Assembly (NCBI GenBank): GCA_027625915.1 | Contig: JANTQA010000042.1 | Span: forward strand, 67,001-131,000 | DNA length: 64,000 nt | Direction: 5' to 3' | Origin: Anaeramoeba flamelloides | Lineage: Eukaryota; Metamonada; Anaeramoebidae | Shown: one piece after another, positions 1-11,365 of the stretch | Numbering within the stretch: position 1 is the first letter of the stretch | Layout of the letters: every line of letters starts with the position of its first letter | Notes under the pieces: generated by a model | The model's database searches: none | Told to the model about the DNA's origin: nothing | The model's input: the letters and a program-made list of their open reading frames with translations, nothing else | Position numbers and translations under genes: made by a program

Positions 1-2033
1 TCACAGAAAATGAAAAGATATTTTAATTTTAGTCCATAATTGTAAAAAAATTACTATTGGTAAAATTGTATTTTTTAAAAAAACAAAATACCAATGAGAT
101 CCATGAGTAATCAAAATTCAAAACAATAACAAAGAGTTCTATACTGTCTAAAAAGTATAAAATTAGAGTTCGAACCTTTAAAATTACCAAAATCGCAAAT
201 ATTTTTGTTCGTTTGATGTTTTCAAAAACCTTTTTTTATTTTGCAAATTAAAACAAATTTTTCTCAAATCGAAAGAAAAAAACTAAAATTTTATGTTGTG
301 TAGGGATTAGAACCATAAAAAAAATATTACCCAAGAACTTTCATTTTACTACCCGAATAACACACTGAACGTTTAATAAAAGAAAAAAAAAATTGATTAA
401 AGTTATTTGATAAACATAAAAAAAAACGTCCTTTTCCCAGTGCTTTTTCGACTTCTTATTTATTTATCTACCCCTCTCTTTAATTTTAAAGTAGAAAAAA
501 CCCGGATAAAAATAACACATGTATAAGATTTTTTCTTCCTTTTCATTTATTCGATTTCGATTACAGATTATTTTTAAAAAAATGTTTATTAAAAACGAAT
601 TGCTGCCTAAACAAGCACAAATTCTAAACGTGAAAGATGATTCTATTTTAAAAGTTAACAATCTTAAATAATTTTTATTTTTCGTAAGTAATAAAATCTG
701 CCTCTAAAAGATAAATATTTATCATTTTTATAGCGAGGTTTAATGAAATAGAATTTAATAAAAAAAAAAATAAATAAAAAATCTTGGTAGCCTTGGTGGA
801 ATCGAGCCAGTTCTCTATGTTTCAAGATTTCATTTGAACAGAATTTAAAAATTTTTTGATTCTGTCTAGCTTTTTTAAAAAAGTGTGTGCTAAAAGTTTT
901 TTAATTGGCACTTCAAACTACCCAATTCACCCGTTCAAAGTAAGCTATTTCCAAAAAAGCGGGCAAATAAATTTTAAAATATCTCTTTTAAAACCATAAC
1001 ACTCATTAAACTATTTAAATATCCAAACTTGTTAACAATCATTTATTGATTTTTAATAATAATTCAATTTGTTTGTTAGTATGGCCTCACGCAATGAAAA
1101 GATATTAAAATTTCCACTCTCTTGATTTTAGATAATATTTTTTATGTGTGAAAATTGGCTTTTATTATTTTTTTTCTTTTCGATGGACAAAATCGATTTC
1201 CTCAGTGAGATTTAGTCTCAACAAAATTTCCAATATAATTGAAAACTTATAGCAGTGTGATATTGAAAAAAAATTGTTTATAACCCCTTTGAAAATAAAT
1301 TCGAATTATCAAAATATTTCCATCAAAATAATCGTAAAACTTAATTTAAATTAAAAAAAACTCAAATCTGTACAGTACCTTTATATATATATATTTTTTT
1401 GTATATCTAGTTTAACTCGAAAACAGATTGCCAAAATCTCAGAAATTTTAAGAAATGATTTCAATATAAAATAGAAAACCAAAACCAACTCAAATTTTTT
1501 AATGAAATTTGAAAACAAAATGATTTGGAATTTCAATTTTTTTGTCAAAAGCATTTCTCATAATTTGCAAACATCTCTTTAATTGATTCAAATCCAAATT
1601 GTAACGACTTCATTTGTTTCTTGAGCAAAAATATAAAAAAAAAATAATTGGAAAAATGTTAATTCAAAATTTTCTGGTAAAATAATGTATATGTGTACGT
1701 ATATATTTATATGAACCTTTTTTTTTTTTGTTTTTTTTTTTATTTGTGTATCTAAAATTTTTTTTCTTTTTGTAGCTTATGGAGGGGGATTTGATTTAAT
1801 TAATTTTTTTTTTTTTTCAAGTATTTTAAAAATATTTAACGAAAAGACAAATTTGTTCAATAAAATGTTTATAAATATTATCTATTTATTAATTCAATTT
1901 CACAATTTTAATTTTATTTCCTTTGATTCTTTTGTAAACAAACAAATTGCATTCTATTTTAACATTAAAATCATCACAAATCTTTTAATAAAAAATAGTT
2001 TTAACAATCAATAAAAAATTAAAATGGAGTTGT
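1..2033. other. AT-rich non-coding DNA, no gene seen
   Basis: This stretch is almost pure A and T with many homopolymers and stop codons in all frames. The only open stretch near 200 bases (464-661, minus strand) has a composition like random AT-rich DNA and no recognisable motif. I see no repeat shared with the rest of the window. It may hold the promoter, and possibly a first exon, of the plus-strand gene that follows. Confidence 0.5.
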
Positions 2034-2951
2034 TTGAAATTATGCCAGAGTAATAATCTCAAAAATAGCCAAGACAATAATCAAATTGGATTAGATCAAA
2101 TCAATAGGCGATTCTATCGAGAATTCTCTTTAATCTTTCCAGAATCAAAAGAAAGAATTTTAATTCATTCAATTATCGATGAAAATTCACAAATATTTGT
2201 CCGTGTCTCATTAAATTTGAATTCAAAGTCAAGCATGGACAATGATCGAAAAACAAACATGGACAATAATATCATTTTTTATTATGTTTGTGTTTTGCCA
2301 AGCTACATCTTTGTACCTTCGGCCACCTTAAAAAAAAGGGTAATCAAACAAGACACATTATTTAATTTACTTGAGCTTGTTTTTAATTGTACAAAAATTA
2401 AAAAAATTGATTTAGAATCAAATGACCTGGAATCCTTACGTCAATTATTATTATTTAAATCCTCGCAGGGTTCATATAAAAAATATCAACTCCAAGCAAT
2501 TAAGAATTCAAAATTAAAAAAAAAGATCTTACAAAGTGACCAATCGCAAGAATTGAAAGAAAAAACTGGGTTTACAACAGAAAAATTGCCCATTGTTAAA
2601 GAAAATTTAGGTGTATTAAAAGACAGAATGGAAAATGTTGTGAAGCAATTCGGTCAATTTAAACAGCCTATCATCCAAAATTTGCAATTCGACATCAAGG
2701 TAAGATTACAACAAGAAAAAAATCTTAATGATTCTGAAAACATCGACGAAGATGAAGAGTTGGTTGAAAACAAAAATGAAAATGAAAATGAAAATATTGA
2801 TTTACCCTTTCAAGTTAAATTTTGTGGCCCGGATGTTCTAAATGGTATACGTGATCTCGGCTCAAAAGGGATCTTATCAACCCCATTTCCAAAATCATTA
2901 AAAAATATTCATTCAAATTCTTCTAATATTTATGAAATTATTTTAAAATAA
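2034..2951 (+). CDS. Uncharacterised protein, 5' end unresolved
   Basis: An open frame of about 305 codons ends at a TAA at 2949-2951 and is much longer and less AT-skewed than its surroundings, so it is very probably a real gene. I do not recognise the family. Visible features are a mixed hydrophobic/polar N-terminal half (around residues 20-140), a Lys/Gln-rich middle with helical character, an acidic Asn/Glu repeat near residue 245, and a C-terminal part containing FCGPDVLNGIRDLGSKGIL. There is no signal peptide or clear membrane segment. The start is a problem: the frame is open from about 1992 but has no ATG until codon 68 (2235). An ATG at 2024 lies in another frame and stops after nine codons. 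A first exon joined through the AG at 1997-1998, or an unresolved frame error, would explain this. An AATAAA lies about 60 bases after the stop. Confidence 0.65.
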   Translation: MKLCQSNNLKNSQDNNQIGLDQINRRFYREFSLIFPESKERILIHSIIDENSQIFVRVSLNLNSKSSMDNDRKTNMDNNIIFYYVCVLPSYIFVPSATLKKRVIKQDTLFNLLELVFNCTKIKKIDLESNDLESLRQLLLFKSSQGSYKKYQLQAIKNSKLKKKILQSDQSQELKEKTGFTTEKLPIVKENLGVLKDRMENVVKQFGQFKQPIIQNLQFDIKVRLQQEKNLNDSENIDEDEELVENKNENENENIDLPFQVKFCGPDVLNGIRDLGSKGILSTPFPKSLKNIHSNSSNIYEIILK

Positions 2952-3011
2952 ATTTATCTCTTCTTGTTTTATTCTTTTTATTCTTTATTTTATTTTATGT
3001 TTGTGAATAAA

Positions 3012-3732
3012 TAAACTCTTTTTCAAACAAAAGGGTACACCTCTCAAATAATCAAAACTATTGAATTTGATTGTTAATAAGATAATAACTTATTGATGAT
3101 TTGCATTTTTTAATTATTCATTTTTTCATTTTTTTTTTATTTATGGATTTGAACAGTTGAGAAATGAAAAAAAAAACAAGATAAGAAGAAACCAGTTTGG
3201 AAATAATCTGTCAGTATAAAAATGGAAACAGTTTAAGTTTGATTTCGAATGAGCTAGATATAGGAATCAAGAAAGACCATTATTGGATTGATGTATGGAA
3301 TAAAGAAAAGGGAACATTGAAAAAAGAAAATAAAGAAAAAAAAAATTCCAACAAAATACCCAGATGAATTGTGGCTTTATCTTGAATATGAGGCTTTCAA
3401 TAACAAAAGTTTGACGTATAAAGAGTTCTCAATAAAATGTAAAGAATTTTTCCCTAATTCACCTTGTTCAATGGTTTTTATTGATTGTATACTTTTTTCC
3501 AAACAATTTACATACCAGATTTCTCATTTCAAATAAAAGTGCACACCAATTTTTAAAATATTTATTTTTAATTTTTATTGTTTTGTTTTCATGAGTTTTT
3601 AAATATCCAGTTGAGTTTTTTTTTCATATTTTAAAGAGTTTTTTATATTTTAAAATGATATTACAATTAAATTGATTCAATTATGAATAATTCTTGAAAT
3701 ATTATGTTCCATTTTATTTGAAATAGAGTTTA
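3012..3732 (+). mobile_element. 720-bp inverted-repeat element with coding remnant, copy 1
   Basis: The element begins TAAACTCTTTTTCAAACAAA and ends with the inverse of TAAACTCTATTTCAAATAAA, so it has terminal inverted repeats of about 22 bases. A second copy with the same termini and closely similar interior lies at 14275-14989. Inside, reading on the plus strand, both copies retain a conserved coding trace with the phrase LSLISNELDIGIKKDHYWID followed by VWNKEK, and copy 1 also reads PDELWLYLEYEAFNNKSLTY. This resembles a helix-turn-helix type N-terminal segment, but I cannot assign a transposase family. The frame is decayed. A DNA transposon fossil is the most likely identity. Confidence 0.65.
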
Positions 3733-6284
3733 TGTAATTTGATTGGAAATGATCTTACAATCATAAAAATACATCACCGTTCTTAAAAATATCTACACTT
3801 AAAAGTATATAATCTAAAAAATTTGATTTAAAGTACAACAAAAAATAAGAATTTTTATTTTTTAATTCTAACCATTAATAAACTCATTACTAAAAAATTT
3901 TTTTATACAAGCTAAATACCCAGAACAATTAAAAATATTTTAAAATAAGTTAAATTTATATGATCAATTTTCAGTCAAAGTAGCCCAGTTTAATGAGTAA
4001 AAAAAACAAATTCTAAGAGTTTTTAATAAAATCATCTATTTAAAATATCTTTTCTATTCTAATATCAAAATCATTTATTCTTAATTTGTCAATTTTTATT
4101 TTCATTTTTTTCCTATTCTTTTTCATTTTTTTCTTTTTATTTTAAAAAAGTTATTCTCTAAAAAAAAAATGTTTGTAAAATCTATATTAACTTTAAAATA
4201 AGTTATTTCTATGTAATTTCTGTTACAATGAACCTAATTACAATTAAAAAATCATGTTTTCAAAAATATAAATTATCGAAGTTTAAAATTTTTTCATGAG
4301 ACTATTTAAAGAAAAATTACCAAAAAAAAAAAAAAAAAATTATACTTTATTCTAATTTGTTTTTCTTTTTTATTTTTGGGTTATGAAAATCGTTTGTTTC
4401 GGTATTAAGGTATTGGTAAATAATGGCTAAATCTTTTTTCTTTTTACTATTCTTCGCAATAGCAATGAAATTTAATAAGATAAAAAATGTAAAAAAAAAT
4501 ACAGAAAAAAGCATTTATGGGTAGTAAATATCCTTATGTCAATCTCTAATTACTGGTGAAATTCCAACAAATTTTCAAATACATTTTTTTGAAATGCCCA
4601 CTCATTTCATCTTTTTGGTTACATTTGATTTTCATTTTTCAATTTTTGATTTATTTTATTTTTTTTTAGATAAAAAGTGGTAAAATAAAATAAATAATTC
4701 TGGATAACTTTTAAGTGAATCAATGTTTGGTTTTTTGAAAAATCTAAAAAATAGAGAAATTTTTTTTTATTTTATTTTAGAAGATAGGAAGTTAATTTGC
4801 TCTTACTTCCGTTATGTTTTTTTTTGAATTTGAGGAATAAAATGAAAAATTATTTAATTTTCGGTTAATTTCTCAAATTATAAAAAAACTACGTTTAGCT
4901 TTTCCAGAATTTAAAAGAATTTAGTCAACCAAAAGATTTTTGAATATTATTTTGAATACTGCCAAAGATGAGTACTCGACGGCACTTGGCGTAGACTTTT
5001 CGTTAGGTTTTCCAGGATTTAAAAGAATAGAGTAAAATCAAAGATTTTCTTCGTTCTTTTGAATCTTGGAAAACCTAGTCACTTGACGACACTTGACGGC
5101 ACTTCCGTTATGTTTTTTTTTTAATTTTCTATGGATATAGTAAATCAATAGGTTTTCGTTAGGTTTTTTTTGAGGTTTTCCATTTAATTCAAAAATATAT
5201 AGATTTAAGTTATTTTTTTACTTTTCCAGATAAACCGAAAATTTATTAAAATTTTCTGTTTATTTCAAAAAGTAAAAAAAAAACCTAGAATAATCCACCG
5301 AACTACTAAGGTACTCATTAACACTTGATAGTACTCTACAGAAATCTACGGCACTGTCCTAATTTCTAAATATTTGTTTATAAATTTCAATAAAGAGTCA
5401 TTATTTTCTTTATCATTAATCAATGGTAAAATAAATAATAATTCTTTATTCTGAATAATATCTTTGAAATTTATTTTATTTTTTTTTGATAATTTGAATT
5501 AATTCTTTAATCCAAATGGTTCAATTTTTTTCATAGAATGAGAAGTCACATAAAAAATGATCGATATATTCAAGGAATAAAAATATAAATTCGGGTACCG
5601 AACTCCCCCACTCTGAGAGCTGTGTAATACCAATTATTAAACACAGATTGTGGATTTTTTAACAGTAATCGATAATCTTTCTATCGGGTTTTTGCTCCTC
5701 CTTTTGTATTCAGGACGCGGATAGTTTCTATTTGGTCTTGTAAATGATAAGGTATTTTTTTAACTATATTTTAATTAATTTTCTTTTTTATTTTTTTTAT
5801 TTGATAAATTTTCAAATATTACTCCTTTCTCTCAATAAATAAATAAAACTATCTTCAATGATTTCAAAAAATTGAGAATTTATAGGCCGGTTTTTAGATT
5901 ATTGTTGTGTACAAATTTTTAGAATTGAATTTACTTTTTAAAAGCATCTAATTTCAAATCGTTCATTTATCGACATTACTTTTGTATATCTAATGAACAT
6001 CAACTTCCCACTCGTAATTTAAATATAAAACAATATATTTATTACCATGGAAAATATTTTTTTTATTTGAAAAGTATTGGTTGTCTGCATTAAAAGCATC
6101 CCAAAAGATATGAGAACAATATACTCAATAATGTAAAGTTTATTTATTAGGCTTTTTTTAATATTATTTTGATAAAAACTAAATAATAAAATAAACAACA
6201 ACAAAAATAAATATTATTAAATTAGACTGAAAAGAAAAAAATGTTTATTAAAAGTTATTTTATTATAATGTATGTATATTTATT
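3733..6284. repeat. Repeat-rich intergenic DNA with hairpin modules
   Basis: No gene is visible. From about 4886 to 5370 there are several modules of the hairpin type GTTAGGTTTTCCAGAATTTA ... TTCTGGAAAACCTAG, separated by decamer-like words such as CACTTGACGG. From 5588 to about 5850 lies a block containing CCCCCACTCTGAGAG that recurs at 36201-36645. The last few hundred bases before the RhoGAP gene are AT-rich with no recognisable content. The short open stretch at 6019-6204 is hydrophobic only because of base composition. Confidence 0.6.
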
Positions 6285-7906
6285 TTATTTTTTAACTTTT
6301 TCCTTTCCATTTCCTTGTATTTCTTTAACCATCCAACTTTCAAACAAACCAATTTGCTCACCAATTTTCCCTAGCCACCATCCATCGTCATCTTTCTTTA
6401 AAACAAAAAAAATCTGATCCTTTTTAAAAGACAGTTCTGATTCGTCGTCGCCAGTGTAGTTGATTTTTGCTTTCACAACCATTTTTATTGAGGATTTGTT
6501 CCCTTTAAGGGAATCTAGAGATTCTCCACCTTCAAAAAAATAATTGTATTCATTTATTAAAAGGGTACATAATTCAAACGATTCATCAAAAATATTTCTT
6601 TTTCCATTATTTGTTTTTAAATGGATATTAGTATCAATTAATATTGGGCCAAAGATTTGGGATAATGGGTTTGAAATAAAAAATTTTTTGTTCATTCTCT
6701 TGTTATTGTTATTGTTATTGTTATTGTTATTGTTATTGTTATTGTTATTTTTATTTTTATTTGTATTGATAATTTTATCAACTTCATTTTCTTCGCCACT
6801 GTTTTGTTTTTTTGGAGTTAAGTCATAAAGTAGCTCAATAAGAATTTTTAATAAGTTTTTGTTCTCACGTGGGAGCAATTGGATTAATGATTTTATTGAA
6901 AATAATTGTGATTCCAAACTTTCTGTTGATCTTAATTTATTTAGAAATTGTGGTGTACAGTTTGTTGTCAATAACGGGGAAGGTAGCTTTCTTAAAAAGT
7001 CGAGAAGCAAATTAGGAATAATGTACAGGTTAGTTTTAGGGAATTCTTCATATACAGACTCGAGAACTTGGTAGTCATACAACTCCCTTAAATGTTTGAT
7101 GTCTTTGTCTGGTAAAGCATAAATAAAGAGATCATCCATTTCCAGACAGTATTCCCGAATGTATCTTACACTATCGGTAACAACATTTGGAACCTTATTC
7201 CTTGTGTTGTTTGGCAGATCTGGCTGAATTCTTAAAATGTTTTCTAATTGTTCACCAAAGATTTTTGTTTTTTTTTCTTTTTCTGGTTTGTTGGAAAGGT
7301 TATTGATAGAAAATAAAAAAAGAGGTAATTTTGATTAATTTAGTGTTATTTAAGAATGTTTGAAAATCGTGTTATTCTTGTTTAACCTTTTTTTGCAGTG
7401 AATTAATTGTTGTGAAAAAAAAAAGAGCACCAAAAGTTTTCAAAAGTGTTGTTCAAATTTTTTGGTTTCACAGTATTGAAATTAGTTTGGTTAACACTTT
7501 TTTCAAAACTTTTGTTTCTGAGTTTTTTAATGTGACTGTACCAATTTTTTTCTTTTATTTTATTTTTTCTTTTTCTTTTTTTTTTTTCATTTTTATTTTA
7601 TTTTCTCGTGTAAGGCAGCAAAATGGAAAAAAAAAGTAAAAGGATTCAAAATTAATTACCAAGGTTTTTTTTGCTAATTATTTTATCAAATTTTTCCTGT
7701 TTTTTTTTTTGGAGATGGGATTGGTGAAAGGTGATTATATAATCTTTTGGAAACCAACCCTTTTTGGAATCAATTGTTAGCCCTTGCCACCATCCTTCTT
7801 GATCTTCGAATTGTCCCAAAATCATTATTAAATCATGTTTTTTAAATGAGAGTTCATATTCAGACTTCCCAACAAAGTCCTGCATTGCAATGCCTAGCCT
7901 GTCCAT
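6285..7906 (-). CDS. SH3-RhoGAP-SH3 protein, arginine finger missing
   Basis: Two exons join in frame: 7906-7660 and 7282-6285, with an intron 7659-7283 (GTAATT...CCAG, phase 1), giving 414 residues. SH3 domain 1 spans about residues 6-57 (AMQDF, GWWQG, GWFPKDYI). A RhoGAP fold follows from about residue 90: FGEQL, VPNVVTDSVRYIREY, LLDFLRKLPSPLL and SQIFGPILI. It is interrupted by a poly-Asn tract near 255-277. SH3 domain 2 spans about 350-402 (AKINY, ELSFKK, DDGWWLGKI). The usual G-I/L-F-R arginine finger reads DLFIYALP (Ile136 in place of Arg), and the conserved Asn of FGPNLL is Ile. The fold is therefore probably a scaffold or small-GTPase binder rather than an active GAP. SH3-2 also lacks the usual PSNY box (ESWM). 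The ATG at 7906 fits a short leader before SH3-1; an additional upstream exon cannot be excluded. Confidence 0.88.
6700..6775 (-). repeat. Hexanucleotide repeat encoding poly-Asn
   Basis: On the plus strand the unit ATTGTT is repeated about ten times and decays into ATTTTT. On the coding strand it reads AAC/AAT codons and forms the Asn tract inside the RhoGAP domain, in the loop before the last conserved RhoGAP helix. Length polymorphism between alleles is likely. Confidence 0.9.
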
Positions 7907-10900
7907 TAGAAAAGATTATAATCAAAAAAAGTCAGGAATTTACTGAAGATTTTGAATGAAGAAAAAAGCAGGGGTTAAGAATAAGTGACAAGACAAATTT
8001 ATAAATGAAAAAAAATGAGAAAGTAAAAAATTTTTGAGCTTTTTTGACTTAAATATTTTGTCCTATCCTTTTGTTTGAACTATTCCAAAGAAGTGTTTAT
8101 GAAGTTCTGTTAAATACTGTTTGTTGTTTGAGTGAATCAATTTTTTTTTTAAGGAAGTAAAGACTTTCTGTCAGAATGGATCTTTTTGTATACTGATATT
8201 CTAATTTAATTGGGAAAAATTTTTACTTCATTATCAATTTCCTTTTTCAAAAAAGCTTTTAAATTACAATCTACTTAATTTAGATTTTTCTTTATAAAAG
8301 AAAAATTTGGAAAATGAAACAAAAATTTTTTCCCAATTAAATTAGAATATCAGTATCAAAAAATTACTGATTGTTTATTATTTGAATACTACAATACAAT
8401 TTGATTTTCAACATCATCCATATATTTTTGTTGAAAAAATTGACTATTTTAGAGATCTCAAAAACAACACCTATGATTTTGATATGAAAGGGGATTCTAA
8501 TTATTTTTTTTGGTTTTGTGGTTCAGTTAAAGACAAAACAAGAAATGAATCTTTATTGTTTCCTAAAAAATGATTTTTCTTCTCAAAAAAACTAAAATTA
8601 TGGGCCAAAGGAGTAGAAGTTGCTGTGTATTTGAAATCTTTCTAAGACAACACCACAATTTGAAATCAAATTTAATTCTTATTCCTATAGTCAGAAAAAA
8701 TAGTGCACCAAAACATATACATAAGATTGTATTCAAAAGAATTTGTTTTTCTCATATTTAAATTTCCAAGACATATTTTGATATTTTACTCAATGATTGT
8801 AAATACAAGTCAAAAAAAAAAAAATCGGCCCTCGTAGTCCTTTTTATTTTTTTTTTCTCTTGGTTGTTACAAAAAAAAATGTTGGAATTTTAAATCCGAA
8901 GTAAAAAAAAAATCAAAAGCGGTTTTCTTTGACTTATCAAACAATTAAGAAATTGAATTGATAGCTTAATGAATCAAAATGAATTGTTTTTAATATAAAA
9001 CATTTAATATAATTTAAAAAATTGAATAGAAAGAAAAATTGATCTTTGTTTAAAATCCAACAAAATATAGCAAGAAAGAATGAGAAAAAAACAAACAAAC
9101 AAAAAAAAAAAGTCATAAAATATTTAGAATTAAAAATTCGAAAATTTAAAAATAATCTAAATAAAAAAAACGAAAATTATAACCAATGTATTTTCAGTAT
9201 TAATACTAATACACTTATAAAAATTTATCTTTTAAAAACCCCTATATAAAAATTTTATAACAAAACTCAAATTACTATTTTTATTTTCCAATTAAAAATT
9301 TTTAAAATACTTTAATAAGATGTTATGAAATATTTTTGCGGTTATTTCTAAATTAATTTTGATAATATTTTTTTCAATTCCTAAATATTTTGCTTGTTAC
9401 TTTTTGAAAAAAGCCGAAAATCTCTAAATAAACAATTAGAAATTACCTTTTTTAAAAGATTAAATTAAACTCCCTTGTTGATCTTTGATATACAGTTTTT
9501 TATTCGAGCACTCTAATCTTTACAGCATGAAAAAAACCTTGATTGGTAACTTTTTTGTTTCATTATTGGTTTTAAAGTAATAAACTTTGTGAAATTTTAT
9601 GAACCAATTCAATTCTTTTGAAATAATTTACTGAAAGAAAATTTAAAATAAAAAATAAAAATTCTTAACAATAAGTTTCTAAATAAATTCTTAAAACATA
9701 TACAAAATAATCTAATACTCATTTAATGTTTTGGTTCGAAAATAATCTCCTTGTTATCATCTGATTTTAACCTGGATAAACGAAAAAATGATATTTTTCG
9801 AAGTGATATAAGATAATATTGAGGATCTCGAAGAACGACGATTAATATCCTCTTAAAACAATAACAATATCATTTTACAAATCTGAAAGATGTTTCAAAA
9901 AGAATAATTATAAACAAGGGGATTGTTGAACAAATGAATCAATATGAGTTGCCATTTATTTTTGGAAACAGAGATTAACTTACCAACTTGACACAATAAA
10001 GAACAAATTTAACCAAAAAAAAAAAACTAATTTGTTTTTTTATGACTCTTTGAAGAACTAACTCTTCAAAGTATCATTTTTTCACAATGGAGTTATCGAA
10101 AACATTGAATTTAAAACTTACATTTTTCATCATTGGTGGCAAAACTTGGTTTAAATTTTCCATTAACTAACTAGATAGTCTGTCAATTCAATGAGATCTA
10201 TCAATTTTCCCTTCTATTCCCCATTTTTCAAGAAATCCCTAAAAAATCAAACACATAAAACCTCGCATCTACTATGTGTTCTTAAGAGTGAGTAATTTGG
10301 AACATTCCTCGAAAATTTCTTGAATTGACATAGTAATAAAAAATATTTTTTATTTTCTCTTTTTTCTTTGATATATATATTTTGTAATCATTTTTTCTCA
10401 TTTTCAAAATCTTCTATAAATGGTCTCTTCTCTATTTTTTCAAATAATTAAAAAGAGATCAAATCAATTTTTATTTTTTAAAAAATTCGTGTGGTTTTCT
10501 TTCAAAATGTGAAAAAAAAAATAGTCTCTATTATTGAAATATTGTTTTTAACAAAAATCTGGAATTTATTCAATTTCCAAACTTTCGCCAAATGATCAAG
10601 CACTTTTTTTTAGTTTTTATTGAACAAGTATTTTGGTTCCTTGTACCAAAATATGTGTTCAATTGGTTTTAAATTCAGATACTCACAAATCTCAGTGTTA
10701 TCGATTAAACAACGTCGTAAATAAAAATTTCAAAGTACTGTTAAATAACTTTAAATATCAGATTTAAGGATAAAATTATTAGTAAAATACATCTTAATTC
10801 ACTTTGTTAGAATTGAAAAGAAGAAGTTAAAATTTTTAAACTTTGTCTAATAATCCAATGATATTCCCAACTTCTTTTCTACAACAACTACAATATTATC

Positions 10901-11365
10901 TTAATTTTTTTAAGAGTTCTATCAACTTTCTTATCAGTAGTTATCTAAAATTATTTACTTATATTCCACAAAGAAAAAGTTTGTGTTTTTAAAAAAATAA
11001 AAAGCAAACATAGTATATACTTGATTTTTTCTCGATATAAATTTGAGTTTAAGCTTAAAGTAACAATTTTTTTTAGATTCTCAAAAGAATGTAAATCGAG
11101 AATAAGTCAAATTCCATCCAATTTTAATAACTATTTTTTTTTTGAAGAAAATGAAATAAAAGAATGAAATTGAATATATCCAATGTATTTATTGGTTGAT
11201 CAAATGTATTATGATTAATAAAAGAATGTAAATTTAAAAATCAAAATAATTAAATGAATAAAATATTTGTTATTTATCATTTATTTCTTTGTTAATTTAA
11301 AAAACTTAAATTGAAATTAATAATATTATAGTTTTATTTTGAATTTTTTTTTAATTCCATCGTGT
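7907..11365. other. Intergenic DNA, one hairpin element, no firm gene
   Basis: This 3.5-kb gap holds the hairpin element at 8191-8355 and a short fragment at about 8428-8475 that resembles the interior of the 400-bp inverted-repeat family (compare 59359-59758). Open stretches at 8382-8573 and 8570-8761 overlap that fragment, lack a good ATG and are not convincing genes. From 8800 to 11300 the sequence is AT-rich with poly-A and poly-T runs and I recognise nothing in it. Confidence 0.5.
8191..8355. repeat. 160-bp hairpin (MITE-like) element, family A copy 1
   Basis: The two ends are near-perfect inverted copies: TACTGATATTCTAATTTAAT on the left and its reverse complement on the right, with arms of about 38 bases and an AT-rich middle. 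Related copies with the consensus CTGGTATTTGAATT..AAATGGGAAAAATTTTCACTT lie at 34669-34831, 40964-41129 and about 44035-44180. There is no coding capacity. It is most likely a non-autonomous inverted-repeat transposon. Confidence 0.75.

Noticed and set aside
8382-8761. Two overlapping short open stretches
   Set aside because: They overlap a fragment of the 400-bp inverted-repeat family and lack ATG starts or conserved composition.
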